A program made the position numbers and the translations under genes. From Cytophagales bacterium (GTDB taxonomy: Bacteria; Bacteroidota; Bacteroidia; Cytophagales; ES-bin-26): a DNA stretch of 8,036 nt. This document shows positions 1 to 6,629 of the stretch, one piece after another (positions within the stretch are counted from its first letter, which is position 1; each line of letters opens with the position of its first letter). The stretch covers positions 1 to 8,036 of the forward strand of contig JACMKY010000393.1 in assembly GCA_014379925.1 (NCBI GenBank), given 5' to 3'. The notes below the pieces were generated by a model. The model worked only from the letters and a program-made list of their open reading frames with translations, did no database searches and had not been told where the DNA came from.

Positions 1-16
1 GTGCCAAGGCGGTGAA

Positions 17-78
17 GCGGATGACAAATCCACCGCTCGAGGATCGGGACGGTTCGCCGCTGCGATAACAAATCCCGA
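17..78. repeat. Two degenerate copies of a GAT(G/A)ACAAATCC unit
   Basis: The 12-mer GATGACAAATCC at 20-31 recurs as GATAACAAATCC at 64-75, with one mismatch and a 44-base period. The first copy sits in a small inverted repeat (AGCGG 16-20, CCGCT 33-37). The second is linked to TCGGGA (44-49) through TCCCGA (73-78). Unit-plus-palindrome arrangements of this kind resemble multi-copy intergenic repeats of Cytophagales genomes. That comparison is from memory and cannot be tested with one window. Confidence 0.45.
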
Positions 79-131
79 CCAACGGCAAAAATGGTGCAGA
101 AACGCCTTCTCAATTACTTAGTCTCAACCAG

Positions 132-170
132 TAACCCATTACAACCTGCAACTTGTAACCTGCAACCCAT
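132..170. repeat. AACCTGCAAC short direct repeat
   Basis: AACCTGCAAC occurs at 143-152 and again at 157-166, a 14-base period. It is flanked by AACCCAT at 133-139 and 164-170, with an embedded inverted pair TTACAA (139-144) and TTGTAA (153-158). It lies directly after the susD stop codon. It is too weak and too AT-poor at its end to call a terminator. It more likely belongs to a dispersed intergenic repeat, which is an inference. Confidence 0.45.
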
Positions 171-174
171 CAAC

Positions 175-1833
175 CTATCCCGGATTCTGCTGCAGCAGAC
201 CGGGATTGGCGTCGATGGCGGTTTGGGGAATGAGAAACACCCTTCGGTTGACGTCCCGGTCGGTTTTCGTGGTCCGAACGTCCTCGTACTTCCCGAAGCG
301 GATCATATCCGTGCGGCGTACCATTTCCCAGTACAACTCGTAGCCCCTTTCCTTGAACAACGCATCCAGGGTCAGCTCACCCGGGGCGAGCAGCCGCGGG
401 TGCTTGCGGGCCCGTCGAACGGCGTTCACGTCTTCGAGCGCGCCGCTTACGTTGCCCTTCCTCAACTTGGCTTCCGCCCGCATCAGGTAGACATCCGCTA
501 GGCGAATCAGCGGCTGGTCCACCCGGGAGTAGTTCCGACCGTTGGTGGCCCGGGGATCAAACTCGTACTTGGAAACCCGTACCCCGTTGGAATGGCCGGT
601 ATTGGTCTCAAAATCAACGGCTACCGTGAAATTAACCGGTTCGCGCGTCCGTTGGGTATTGATCAACCGCTCGATGGCCAGGTCGCCGCTCGCGGTTCGT
701 TTGAAACCGTTGCCCGCGCTGTTGAGCACAATGCCGTATTGCTGTCCCTGCAACAGGCCCCGGTTCAAAGCCCACCGTGCTTCGGGAAAGGAGGTGACCG
801 AGCCATCCTGCGGAATGATTTCCTTGTGGAAGCGGGGATCGTTGCGGTTGTCCAGCCACGTGTTCCAGAATTCGGGCGTGACCGAAGCGCCGTCCGTGCC
901 GGTCGACTGGACATTGATCAGACTGCCGTGCTGGTTGCGGGCCAGGGAAAACCACAGGAACCGGCCCCCGTTGTTGGCGTCATCGCGGTGGTCGAGCGCG
1001 AAGATGTGCTCCGGGTGGTTGTGGTTGTTGAGGTCGAACATCCGGAAGTAGTCGGCGGTTTCCAGGCCGTACTGGCCCGAGTTGATGATCCGGTCGCCGT
1101 TTTCGATCACCTTGTCCAGGTCTTCGGCGGGAAAACTGAAGTTGGGCGCGTAGCGGTTCAGGTAAACGGCTTTGTTGAGGTAGAGCTTGGTTTTGATGGC
1201 CCACACGGCACCCTTGGTGAAGCGGCCAGCCCCGGCTTCGCTTTTGTTGAGCAACGTGCCTTCCACCGCGTCCAATTCGGCGAAGAGAAAGTCAACGGCC
1301 GCCTGGCCCCGGAACACCTGCGATTGCCCGCCGTTTGACACGGTGGAAGCGGGGTCCCGGTAGAGGCACAACCCGAACAGGTCGAAGAGCACGTAGTTGT
1401 AGAAGGCCCCCATGCCCCTCGCCTCGGCGGTGTAGAGGGCGACGTTGGGATCGTTGAGGGTACCGAGGGTGTTGATGGCGATGGCCGACCGGGCAATGCC
1501 CTGGGTGAGTTGATTCCAAACGTTGGCAACGCTGTTGTGGTTGGCCGTCCAGGCGTGCCGGTGCATCTCGATCAGTACGCCGCCGTTGAACCAGTCCGTT
1601 CCCCCGCGGTAGGGCACAATCGCCTCGTCGGTGGATACTTCCTGCAGCAAAAAGTATTCTTCGTGTCCGTTGAAGAGTCCGTTCATGCGGGCGTACACCG
1701 GCGCCAGAATCCCCTCCGCCGCCCCGGCTCCCCGCAGCAGGTTCGCGTTCAGGGCTTCATCCAATACTTCTTCTTCCAGGTCCGTGCACCCGAGCGTCAG
1801 CCCGAGCGTCAACCAAAACAGCAGCCTTTTCAT
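175..1833 (-). CDS. SusD/RagB-family outer-membrane lipoprotein
   Basis: This is the surface lipoprotein that caps a SusC channel and binds the incoming oligomer before TonB-driven import. The N-terminus is a lipoprotein signal: a short basic start, a hydrophobic stretch and the lipobox LTLGC with the lipidated Cys at residue 16. The acidic run CTDLEEE follows, as expected for lipoproteins exported to the cell surface in this phylum. The N-terminal SusD region shows STDE at 67-70, a conserved Trp at 81 and HRHAWT at 91-96. The C-terminal RagB/SusD region starts near 438 with RLADVYLMRAEA (444-455), ALEDVNAVR, the ERGYEL segment, RRTDMIRFGKY and the usual end at AIDANPGLLQQNPG. The length of 552 residues is normal and the gene is intact. 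The start is fixed by an in-frame TAA nine bases upstream. It follows susC by 136 bases on the same strand, so the two are probably co-transcribed. Substrate specificity cannot be read from the sequence. Confidence 0.95.
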   Translation of the reverse strand: MKRLLFWLTLGLTLGCTDLEEEVLDEALNANLLRGAGAAEGILAPVYARMNGLFNGHEEYFLLQEVSTDEAIVPYRGGTDWFNGGVLIEMHRHAWTANHNSVANVWNQLTQGIARSAIAINTLGTLNDPNVALYTAEARGMGAFYNYVLFDLFGLCLYRDPASTVSNGGQSQVFRGQAAVDFLFAELDAVEGTLLNKSEAGAGRFTKGAVWAIKTKLYLNKAVYLNRYAPNFSFPAEDLDKVIENGDRIINSGQYGLETADYFRMFDLNNHNHPEHIFALDHRDDANNGGRFLWFSLARNQHGSLINVQSTGTDGASVTPEFWNTWLDNRNDPRFHKEIIPQDGSVTSFPEARWALNRGLLQGQQYGIVLNSAGNGFKRTASGDLAIERLINTQRTREPVNFTVAVDFETNTGHSNGVRVSKYEFDPRATNGRNYSRVDQPLIRLADVYLMRAEAKLRKGNVSGALEDVNAVRRARKHPRLLAPGELTLDALFKERGYELYWEMVRRTDMIRFGKYEDVRTTKTDRDVNRRVFLIPQTAIDANPGLLQQNPG

Positions 1834-1969
1834 GTTTGGAGTTTATGAGTTTAGGAGTGAGGGAGTGCAGGGGTGAAAAGATGGAAAGCAAAGGCGAAAT
1901 AATGGAACACAACAGCAAGAAAAACTTATTTCTCCGTTCACCTATTCAACTTTTCACTCATAAACTCCT
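1834..1969 (-). repeat. susC-susD spacer closed by a 13-bp inverted repeat
   Basis: GGAGTTTATGAGT at 1838-1850 is the exact reverse complement of ACTCATAAACTCC at 1956-1968. A second matched pair is GTGAAAAG at 1873-1880 and CTTTTCAC at 1950-1957. In the minus-strand transcript the first arm begins one base after the susC stop codon and the second ends four bases before the susD ATG, with 105 bases between the arms. The spacer is more AT-rich than either gene and contains GGAGTG-like repeats at 1854-1874. It could be an mRNA fold controlling susD relative to susC, or a small inserted repeat element. No other gene fits in it. Confidence 0.65.
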
Positions 1970-4900
1970 TTAGAATGCCACGTTCAAACCCAGCAGAAAA
2001 GTCCGGGCCCGGGGGTAGTTGGTGTTGTCGATGCCGTAGGAGGTCACGCCGCCGGCATCGGAGGGAATGTTCACTTCGGGATCAAATCCGGTGTAGTCAG
2101 TGAGGGTAAACAGGTTTTGTCCGGTCACGAAAACGCCCAGTTCCTTCAGCCAGGTGAGTTTGGGCAGTTTCACGTTGTAGCGCAGGGTGGCGTTGTTGAA
2201 ACGGAGGAAACGGCCGTCCTCCAGGTAACGCGTCGACGACGTGGCGGAATTGGTGCGGCTTTCCACCGAGTTGACCGCCGTGCGGACGATGTTCAGACCC
2301 GAAGACAACTGGGGAAGGTTGAAGTAGGCGTTGGCCGTGTTGTTGTAGACCTGGTTGCCGGAAACCCCGTTGAAATTCAGGGCGAGGTCGAAGTTCTTGA
2401 AGGAGAAGTTGCCGGAGAAATTGTAGGTGAACGTGGGAATCGGTGAACCGGCCACGATCCGGTCGGCCACGTTGACGGTGCCGTCCCCGTTGACATCCCG
2501 GAACACATTCCGTCCGTTTTCGTCGAAACCGATGTGCTCCAGCAGGTAGAAACTCGAAATGGGTTCGCCGTTGAGGTTGCCGCTCACGGTTACGCCCGTG
2601 AGTCCGGGGCCACTCACGGTTCCCGTGCGCAGGAAAGAGAAGGGGGCGTTTTTCACTTCGTTGTCCAGGAAGGTGGCGTTGCCGCCCACGCGCCAGGTGA
2701 ATGCCCGGTTTTTCGGGGAGGCGTAGTTCAGACCCACTTCCAGTCCCCGGTTGACCACGTTCATATCCACGTTGGCCCAACGGCTTCCGGTGGGCGAGAC
2801 GGGATCGGCGACGGTGAGGTTGAGGAGCATGTCGCTGGTATTCTTGTTGAAATAATCGACCGTACCGGAGAGGGCACCGTCGAACAATCCGAAATCCAGT
2901 CCCACGTTGGTTTGCACGGTCACCTCCCATTTGATGTCCGGGTTAGCCGTTCGCGAGTACGTGTAACCGGGGGTAATGCCCGACTCGCCCAAGGGATAGC
3001 CCTGTCCGTTTCCGATGCCCGAAGTCAGCAGGGGCAGGGTGATTTTTCCGGGCAGTTCCTGGTTGCCCGTTTGTCCCCAGCCCGCCCGGATCTTCAGTTC
3101 GCTGAAGACGCCTCCCAGCCCGGCCATAAATCCTTCCTCGTTGAGTTTCCAGGCGCCCGAAACGGACGGGAACAGCCCGTACCGGTTGTTGGCCCCGAAC
3201 TTGGAAGAGCCATCCGCCCGGAGGGTAGCGGTCAGGAGGTATTTGTTGGCAAAGGTGTAGTTGACCCGGCCGAAAAATGACTGAAGTTCGTTGATGTTGG
3301 CACTTCCGGTGGGTCCGTTCTGGTTGATGACCAGGCTGGTCCCGATGCCAGGGTTGTAGATGGCGTCAATTTCCGCCGTGGAAAAATTGTTGATGCTGGA
3401 AGAATTGCTCCGCTGGAAGAAGCGCTGGTAGGAATGCCCGGCCAGGGCGTCCACCGCGTGGTCGGCCAGGGTAAAGGTGTATTTCAGGTAGTTTTCGATC
3501 AGGTGGCTGGAAGATTCGTTCTTCAGGAATACCACCCTGCCTTCCGGAAATTCCAGGTTGGTAAGGCCACTCCGCTTGACTTGGGTATCCCCGTTGCCCA
3601 CGCTCCGGTCGATGGCCACGTTGAGCCGGTATTCCAGGCCCTTGACGAGTTTCAGCCGGCCTTCCACGTTCCCTAGGATGCGGTCCGTGCGGGAGAAGCC
3701 GTCGTAGAGTTCCAGGTCGGCCAGCGGATTCCGGCCCTGGGGAAACACGAACAACGATCCGTCCGGATTCCGCACCGGATACGTGGGGTTGGCCCCCAGC
3801 GCATCCGGCAGCAAACTCCCGGCATTGGCGCCGGCCCCGTCGCTCCGGGGAGCCGCCGTGTTATCGGTGTGGCCGGCCGTCAGATTCAGGGCCACGCTCA
3901 GCCGGTCGGCGAGCAAACTCTGCGTGAAGTTGAACCGGGCGGTGTATCGCTTCAGGTTGTTGGTTTTGATGATGCCCTCCTGGTCGAGCAAACTCAGCGA
4001 AACGTAGTAGGTCGAGTTCTGGGCACCCCCGTTGAGGGCCAGGCTGTGGTTTTGCGTAAAGGCCCGTCGGAGGATCTGGTCCTGCCAGTCGGTGTTCACG
4101 TTGCGGTCGTAGACGTAGTCGGGCCGGTTGTTTTCGTCCTGGAAGCGGATGAACTCGGCCGCGTCGAGCAGGTCGATCTTGTTGGCCACCGTGGAGAGCC
4201 CGAAGTAGTTGGAATAGGACAACCCGGGCCGCTTGGCCGACCCCTTCCGGGTGGTGATGATCACCACCCCGTTCGCCCCGCGGCTGCCGTAGATGGCCGT
4301 GGCGGAAGCGTCCTTGAGCACGTCAACCGACTCAATGTCGGCCGGATTGATGAAGTTGAGGGGGTTGAGCGGGGCGTTGGACCCGAAGCCCACGTTGGGC
4401 GTGCTCGTGTTGATGGTCGAGTTGTCGAGGGGCACGCCATCCACCACGAACAGCGGCGAATTGCCGCTCCGGATGGAGCCCGGCCCCCGGACAATCACCG
4501 TTTGGTTGGCCCCGGGCTCGCCGGTGTTGCCCGTCACGTTGACGCCGGCCAGCTTTCCCTGGATGAGTTGCTCGGGCGAGGTGATGACCCCACGGTTGAA
4601 ATCCCCGGCGTTTACCGAACCAATGGCTCCCGTCACGTCGGAGCGCTGCCGGGTTCCGTAGCCGACCACCACCACTTCTTTGAGGGCCCGCACGTCGGTT
4701 TGCAAGGTCACGTCGAGGACCGATCGCGTGCCCACGGCGACTTCCTGGGTGACGTACCCGATGAAGCTGAACGCCAGAACCGCGCTTCGGTCGGGCACCG
4801 CGATGGCGTATGCCCCGTTGCCGTCCGTGGCGGTACCGGTCCCCGAAGATCCTTTCAGGAGTACGTTGACGCCCGGCAAAGGCTGGCCGCTTTCGTCGGT

Positions 4901-5038
4901 TACTTTTCCGGTGACGTTTTCGACCATTGAGTGACCGGGCCTTTCGGCGTAGAGAAACGGCGTGGCCGTCCATTGCAAAGCGAAGACCAGGACCACCCGC
5001 TTCCACGCGGACACTTTATTTTTTGGCAGTAAACTCAT
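1970..5038 (-). CDS. SusC/RagA-family TonB-linked outer-membrane transporter
   Basis: This is a TonB-dependent outer-membrane channel that imports oligomers bound by its SusD partner. Residues 1-31 form a signal peptide ending in FLYA. Residues 42-116 are the carboxypeptidase-regulatory-like beta-sandwich (VTGKVTDESGQPLPGVNV through VLDVTLQTDV) typical of SusC proteins. The TonB-box/plug start KEVVVVGYGT is at about 120-129, and the plug carries the SusC signature SVDVLKDASATAIYGSRG at 237-254 followed by VVIITTRKG. The rest, to residue 1022, is the beta-barrel, ending in LLGLNVAF with the terminal Phe used for barrel assembly. No STN domain precedes the sandwich, so direct signalling to a FecR-type anti-sigma factor is not suggested. 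The length is normal and there is no frameshift. The start is supported by an in-frame TAA 15 bases upstream and an A-rich leader (TTTAAAAA) in place of a Shine-Dalgarno. No close match to the phylum's -7 promoter box was found upstream on this strand. The imported substrate is not predictable from the sequence. Confidence 0.96.
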   Translation of the reverse strand: MSLLPKNKVSAWKRVVLVFALQWTATPFLYAERPGHSMVENVTGKVTDESGQPLPGVNVLLKGSSGTGTATDGNGAYAIAVPDRSAVLAFSFIGYVTQEVAVGTRSVLDVTLQTDVRALKEVVVVGYGTRQRSDVTGAIGSVNAGDFNRGVITSPEQLIQGKLAGVNVTGNTGEPGANQTVIVRGPGSIRSGNSPLFVVDGVPLDNSTINTSTPNVGFGSNAPLNPLNFINPADIESVDVLKDASATAIYGSRGANGVVIITTRKGSAKRPGLSYSNYFGLSTVANKIDLLDAAEFIRFQDENNRPDYVYDRNVNTDWQDQILRRAFTQNHSLALNGGAQNSTYYVSLSLLDQEGIIKTNNLKRYTARFNFTQSLLADRLSVALNLTAGHTDNTAAPRSDGAGANAGSLLPDALGANPTYPVRNPDGSLFVFPQGRNPLADLELYDGFSRTDRILGNVEGRLKLVKGLEYRLNVAIDRSVGNGDTQVKRSGLTNLEFPEGRVVFLKNESSSHLIENYLKYTFTLADHAVDALAGHSYQRFFQRSNSSSINNFSTAEIDAIYNPGIGTSLVINQNGPTGSANINELQSFFGRVNYTFANKYLLTATLRADGSSKFGANNRYGLFPSVSGAWKLNEEGFMAGLGGVFSELKIRAGWGQTGNQELPGKITLPLLTSGIGNGQGYPLGESGITPGYTYSRTANPDIKWEVTVQTNVGLDFGLFDGALSGTVDYFNKNTSDMLLNLTVADPVSPTGSRWANVDMNVVNRGLEVGLNYASPKNRAFTWRVGGNATFLDNEVKNAPFSFLRTGTVSGPGLTGVTVSGNLNGEPISSFYLLEHIGFDENGRNVFRDVNGDGTVNVADRIVAGSPIPTFTYNFSGNFSFKNFDLALNFNGVSGNQVYNNTANAYFNLPQLSSGLNIVRTAVNSVESRTNSATSSTRYLEDGRFLRFNNATLRYNVKLPKLTWLKELGVFVTGQNLFTLTDYTGFDPEVNIPSDAGGVTSYGIDNTNYPRARTFLLGLNVAF

Positions 5039-5285
5039 TGTGAATGGTTTTTAAAGTAGTTAGTGCGGTGGAAAGGGGCAGGCTTGCTCCGGTCGGGTGG
5101 ATTCCGCGGCACGGTCCGGATGCCCCGCTGAACTTTTCCTCCGATCACGGAATACCGGTGCCGGCACGGATTTTCAAGGTCAAGCTTCTCTTAAACGGAA
5201 GGCCATCCGTCAGTCGGAGCGGTTGGACGGTGATTCCCATTACCGGCATACCTTCAGTGGTTTTAACGAGCCAAAGGTCCGGCCC

Positions 5286-5325
5286 AATCGTTAGCATTGA
5301 ATGAGATCTTGGCTAAATAACGATT
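5286..5325. repeat. 8-bp inverted repeat AATCGTTA / TAACGATT
   Basis: AATCGTTA (5286-5293) is the exact reverse complement of TAACGATT (5318-5325), with 24 bases between. TTAGC (5291-5295) and GCTAA (5312-5316) offer an overlapping inner pairing, and AGATCT sits in the loop. The position is about 250-290 bases upstream of the susC start, so it could be an operator or part of a leader hairpin. Neither role is shown. Confidence 0.45.
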
Positions 5326-5341
5326 AGGCAAACCGTTCGAT

Positions 5342-5380
5342 CGCCGGTCAAAACCGGCTTATTGATTGCTTTGACCGGCG
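5342..5380. repeat. 11-bp inverted repeat with an alternative inner hairpin
   Basis: CGCCGGTCAAA (5342-5352) is the exact reverse complement of TTTGACCGGCG (5370-5380), with a 17-base loop. Inside it, GCCGGT (5343-5348) also pairs with ACCGGC (5353-5358) around the loop CAAA, so the two stems exclude each other. The core word TGACCGG appears as CCGGTCA at 5344-5350, and directly at 5372-5378 and 5408-5414. It could be a repeated protein-binding site in the divergent region or a switching RNA fold. Confidence 0.55.
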
Positions 5381-5442
5381 TGGGCGGGCGTTTTGCCCAG
5401 TACCAACTGACCGGTTAGGGGGTTGCCCAACGGGAGGCCGCA

Positions 5443-5472
5443 TTTAGAAGGTTAAAAATCTCGTTACTTTTG
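5443..5472 (+). promoter_or_regulatory. Candidate Bacteroidota promoter, far upstream of parA
   Basis: TACTTTTG at 5465-5472 matches the phylum's -7 consensus TAnnTTTG exactly. TTTA at 5443-5446, 18 bases upstream, is three of four bases of the -33 box TTTG. Transcription from here would give a leader of about 360 bases before parA, or an untranslated RNA. This is consensus matching only. Confidence 0.3.
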
Positions 5473-5703
5473 ACCCGGTTCGGTTTTCGACCCAGTGCGG
5501 TTTGCCGCCTCCGATCCGTCCGTTGAATGCAGTCCCCGCCGCAAAAATTGCCGTAATTGCCGCAGAAGCCCTCACCCAATAGGAAGAAATTGGGGAAAAA
5601 CAGTAGCTTTGTCCTTGGCAGGCAAACATCCCTTCATCAAACAAGCAATGGTCACCAAACCAAAGCGGTATGGTTACCCCCTTGTTTCCAACGCCTGGTG
5701 AGC

Positions 5704-5756
5704 GTCTTCCGGGAACTCCGGAAGAAATCCCTGGTAACCCTTGGAAGACTCCTTCC
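5704..5756 (+). repeat. Set of competing stems upstream of parA
   Basis: TCTTCCGG (5705-5712) pairs perfectly with CCGGAAGA (5718-5725) over a five-base loop. GTCTTCC (5704-5710) can instead pair with GGAAGAC (5743-5749). GGAAG (5743-5747) can also pair with CTTCC (5752-5756). A run of five T follows at 5767-5771. In a transcript starting further upstream this would offer alternative folds, as an attenuator does. The gap of ten bases between the last stem and the T-run is long for a classical terminator. Confidence 0.4.
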
Positions 5757-5768
5757 TCCAGCCTCCTT

Positions 5769-5800
5769 TTTGTTATTGAGCGGGCAATCCCTGATATTTG
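5769..5800 (+). promoter_or_regulatory. Candidate parAB promoter
   Basis: TTTG at 5769-5772 is followed after 20 bases by GATATTTG at 5793-5800. The Bacteroidota pattern is TTTG, 19-20 bases, then TAnnTTTG. One base of the -7 box differs. The predicted transcription start, about six bases downstream, leaves a leader of roughly 35 bases before the parA ATG. This is the best placed of the plus-strand candidates. Confidence 0.4.
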
Positions 5801-5818
5801 ATTTCAACCAGTAGAAAA

Positions 5819-5848
5819 ATGTCCGTAACGGGTACTTCCAATGGGTAA
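5819..5848 (+). other. Nine-codon reading frame overlapping the parA start
   Basis: ATG at 5819-5821 follows an A-rich stretch (GTAGAAAAATG) and opens a frame encoding MSVTGTSNG, which ends at TAA 5846-5848. The stop overlaps the first codons of parA in another frame, so a ribosome ending there would sit on the parA ATG. The A-rich context is better for this phylum than the one directly before parA. It may be chance, since short frames of this kind are common. Confidence 0.25.
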
Positions 5849-6620
5849 AGTCATCGCGATCGCCAATCAAAAAGGCGGAGTAGGCAAAACCACCACGACC
5901 ATCAACCTCGCCGCCAGTCTGGCCGCCCTGGAATTCAAGACGCTGATCGTCGACGCCGATCCGCAGGCCAACTCCACGTCGGGGTTGGGTTTCAACCCCA
6001 AGGAAATCGAAAACAGCATCTACGAATGCATGGTAGACGGGGTGCAAGCCAAGGACATCATCATTCACTCCGACCTGGACAACCTGGACCTGCTGCCTTC
6101 GCACATCGACCTGGTGGGGGCCGAGATCGAGATGATCAACCTCAAGAACCGGGAGGAAAAGATGAAGGACGCCCTCAGGGGCATCAAAGACAATTACGAC
6201 TTCGTCATCGTGGACTGCTCCCCTTCGCTGGGCCTGATTACCATCAACAGCCTGACGGCTTCCGACTCGGTAATCATTCCGGTGCAGTGCGAGTACTTTG
6301 CTTTGGAGGGATTGGGCAAGCTGCTCAACACGATCAAGATTATCCAGTCCAGGCTCAATACCAACCTGGAAATTGAGGGCATTCTGCTCACCATGTATGA
6401 CTTACGCGTGCGCCTTTCCAATCAGGTGGTCAACGAAGTCACCACCCACTTCCAGCAGATGGTTTTCAACACCATCATTCCGCGCAACGTGCGGTTGAGC
6501 GAATCACCCAGTTTCGGGGTGCCCGTCATTGCCCACGATGCCGACAGCAAGGGAGCCATCAGCTACCTGAACCTGGCGCGGGAGATTCTGGTGAAAAACG
6601 GCCTGACGCAACCTAGTTAA
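5841..6620 (+). CDS. parA: ParA/Soj chromosome-partition ATPase
   Basis: This is a deviant-Walker ATPase that binds DNA non-specifically as an ATP-bound dimer. Together with ParB it drives segregation of the replication origin. The P-loop KGGVGKTT is at residues 11-18, with both the signature Lys11 and Lys16. Switch I is VDADPQANST with Asp40, and the Walker B strand FVIVDCSPSLG has Asp125. The DNA-contact arginines 189 (in YDLRVRLS) and 218 (in IPRNVRLSESPS) fall at the same numbers as in Bacillus subtilis Soj, as I recall them. The length of 259 residues is typical of chromosomal Soj and lacks the N-terminal DNA-binding extension of P1-type plasmid ParA. An in-frame TAA at 5826-5828 fixes the start at this ATG. 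There is no Shine-Dalgarno. parB follows after nine bases, which implies one transcript. Confidence 0.97.
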   Translation: MGKVIAIANQKGGVGKTTTTINLAASLAALEFKTLIVDADPQANSTSGLGFNPKEIENSIYECMVDGVQAKDIIIHSDLDNLDLLPSHIDLVGAEIEMINLKNREEKMKDALRGIKDNYDFVIVDCSPSLGLITINSLTASDSVIIPVQCEYFALEGLGKLLNTIKIIQSRLNTNLEIEGILLTMYDLRVRLSNQVVNEVTTHFQQMVFNTIIPRNVRLSESPSFGVPVIAHDADSKGAISYLNLAREILVKNGLTQPS

Positions 6621-6629
6621 CGATCTTAT

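Larger units (their letters stand above)
1..174. other. Gene-free stretch downstream of susD with short repeats
   Basis: No reading frame here looks like a gene. The plus-strand frame open from base 3 stops at 66-68, and a longer plus-strand frame starting at 91 runs antisense into susD and has no protein-like composition. The stretch is occupied by degenerate repeats, listed separately. No clear hairpin followed by a T-run was seen after the susD stop, so the end of the susCD transcript is not identified. A gene cut off at the left edge cannot be excluded, because only a few dozen bases of it would be visible. Confidence 0.6.
5039..5840. other. Divergent intergenic region between susC and parA
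   Basis: These 802 bases separate two divergently transcribed operons. Several frames of 65-86 codons are open on the plus strand, and one of 66 on the minus strand (5444-5644). None has a recognisable domain, a plausible initiation context or protein-like composition, so I leave them out. What can be seen is a set of inverted repeats at 5286-5416, a further set at 5704-5756, a tandem AATTGCCG pair (5546-5553, 5555-5562), a perfect GTGCCGGCAC palindrome at 5158-5167, and three plus-strand matches to the Bacteroidota -7 box TAnnTTTG or near it. The region should carry the promoters of both operons and may hold a small RNA. Confidence 0.6.

Noticed and set aside
3..68. Possible C-terminal end of a plus-strand gene at the left edge
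   Set aside because: Only 21 codons are visible, and they run through the repeat units at 17-78, so the open frame is better explained as translated repeat.
850..870. CACGTG core inside susD as a possible parS half
   Set aside because: The flanks are not the inverted TGTTNC/GNAACA arms of a parS site, and no other parS-like palindrome was seen in the window.
592..1338. A 248-codon plus-strand open frame antisense to susD
   Set aside because: The susD frame is certain from its lipobox and RagB/SusD motifs. The antisense frame has no recognisable features or leader.
3869..4930. A 353-codon plus-strand open frame antisense to susC
   Set aside because: It mirrors a clear SusC coding region whose signature motifs are in the other strand. 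Its translation is rich in Gly, Val, Arg and His without any domain, as expected for the antisense of a GC-rich gene.
5060..5250. Cobalamin-riboswitch-like words on the minus strand upstream of susC (GGGAATCACCG, CCGGAGC, GCCCC)
   Set aside because: The pieces are about 130 bases apart, far too distant for the riboswitch core, and the remaining conserved segments are missing.
5495..5814. Short plus-strand frames (68 and 85 codons) between the promoter-like boxes and parA
   Set aside because: They overlap each other in different frames, have Ser/Arg/Pro-rich random-looking composition, and show no domain or initiation signal.
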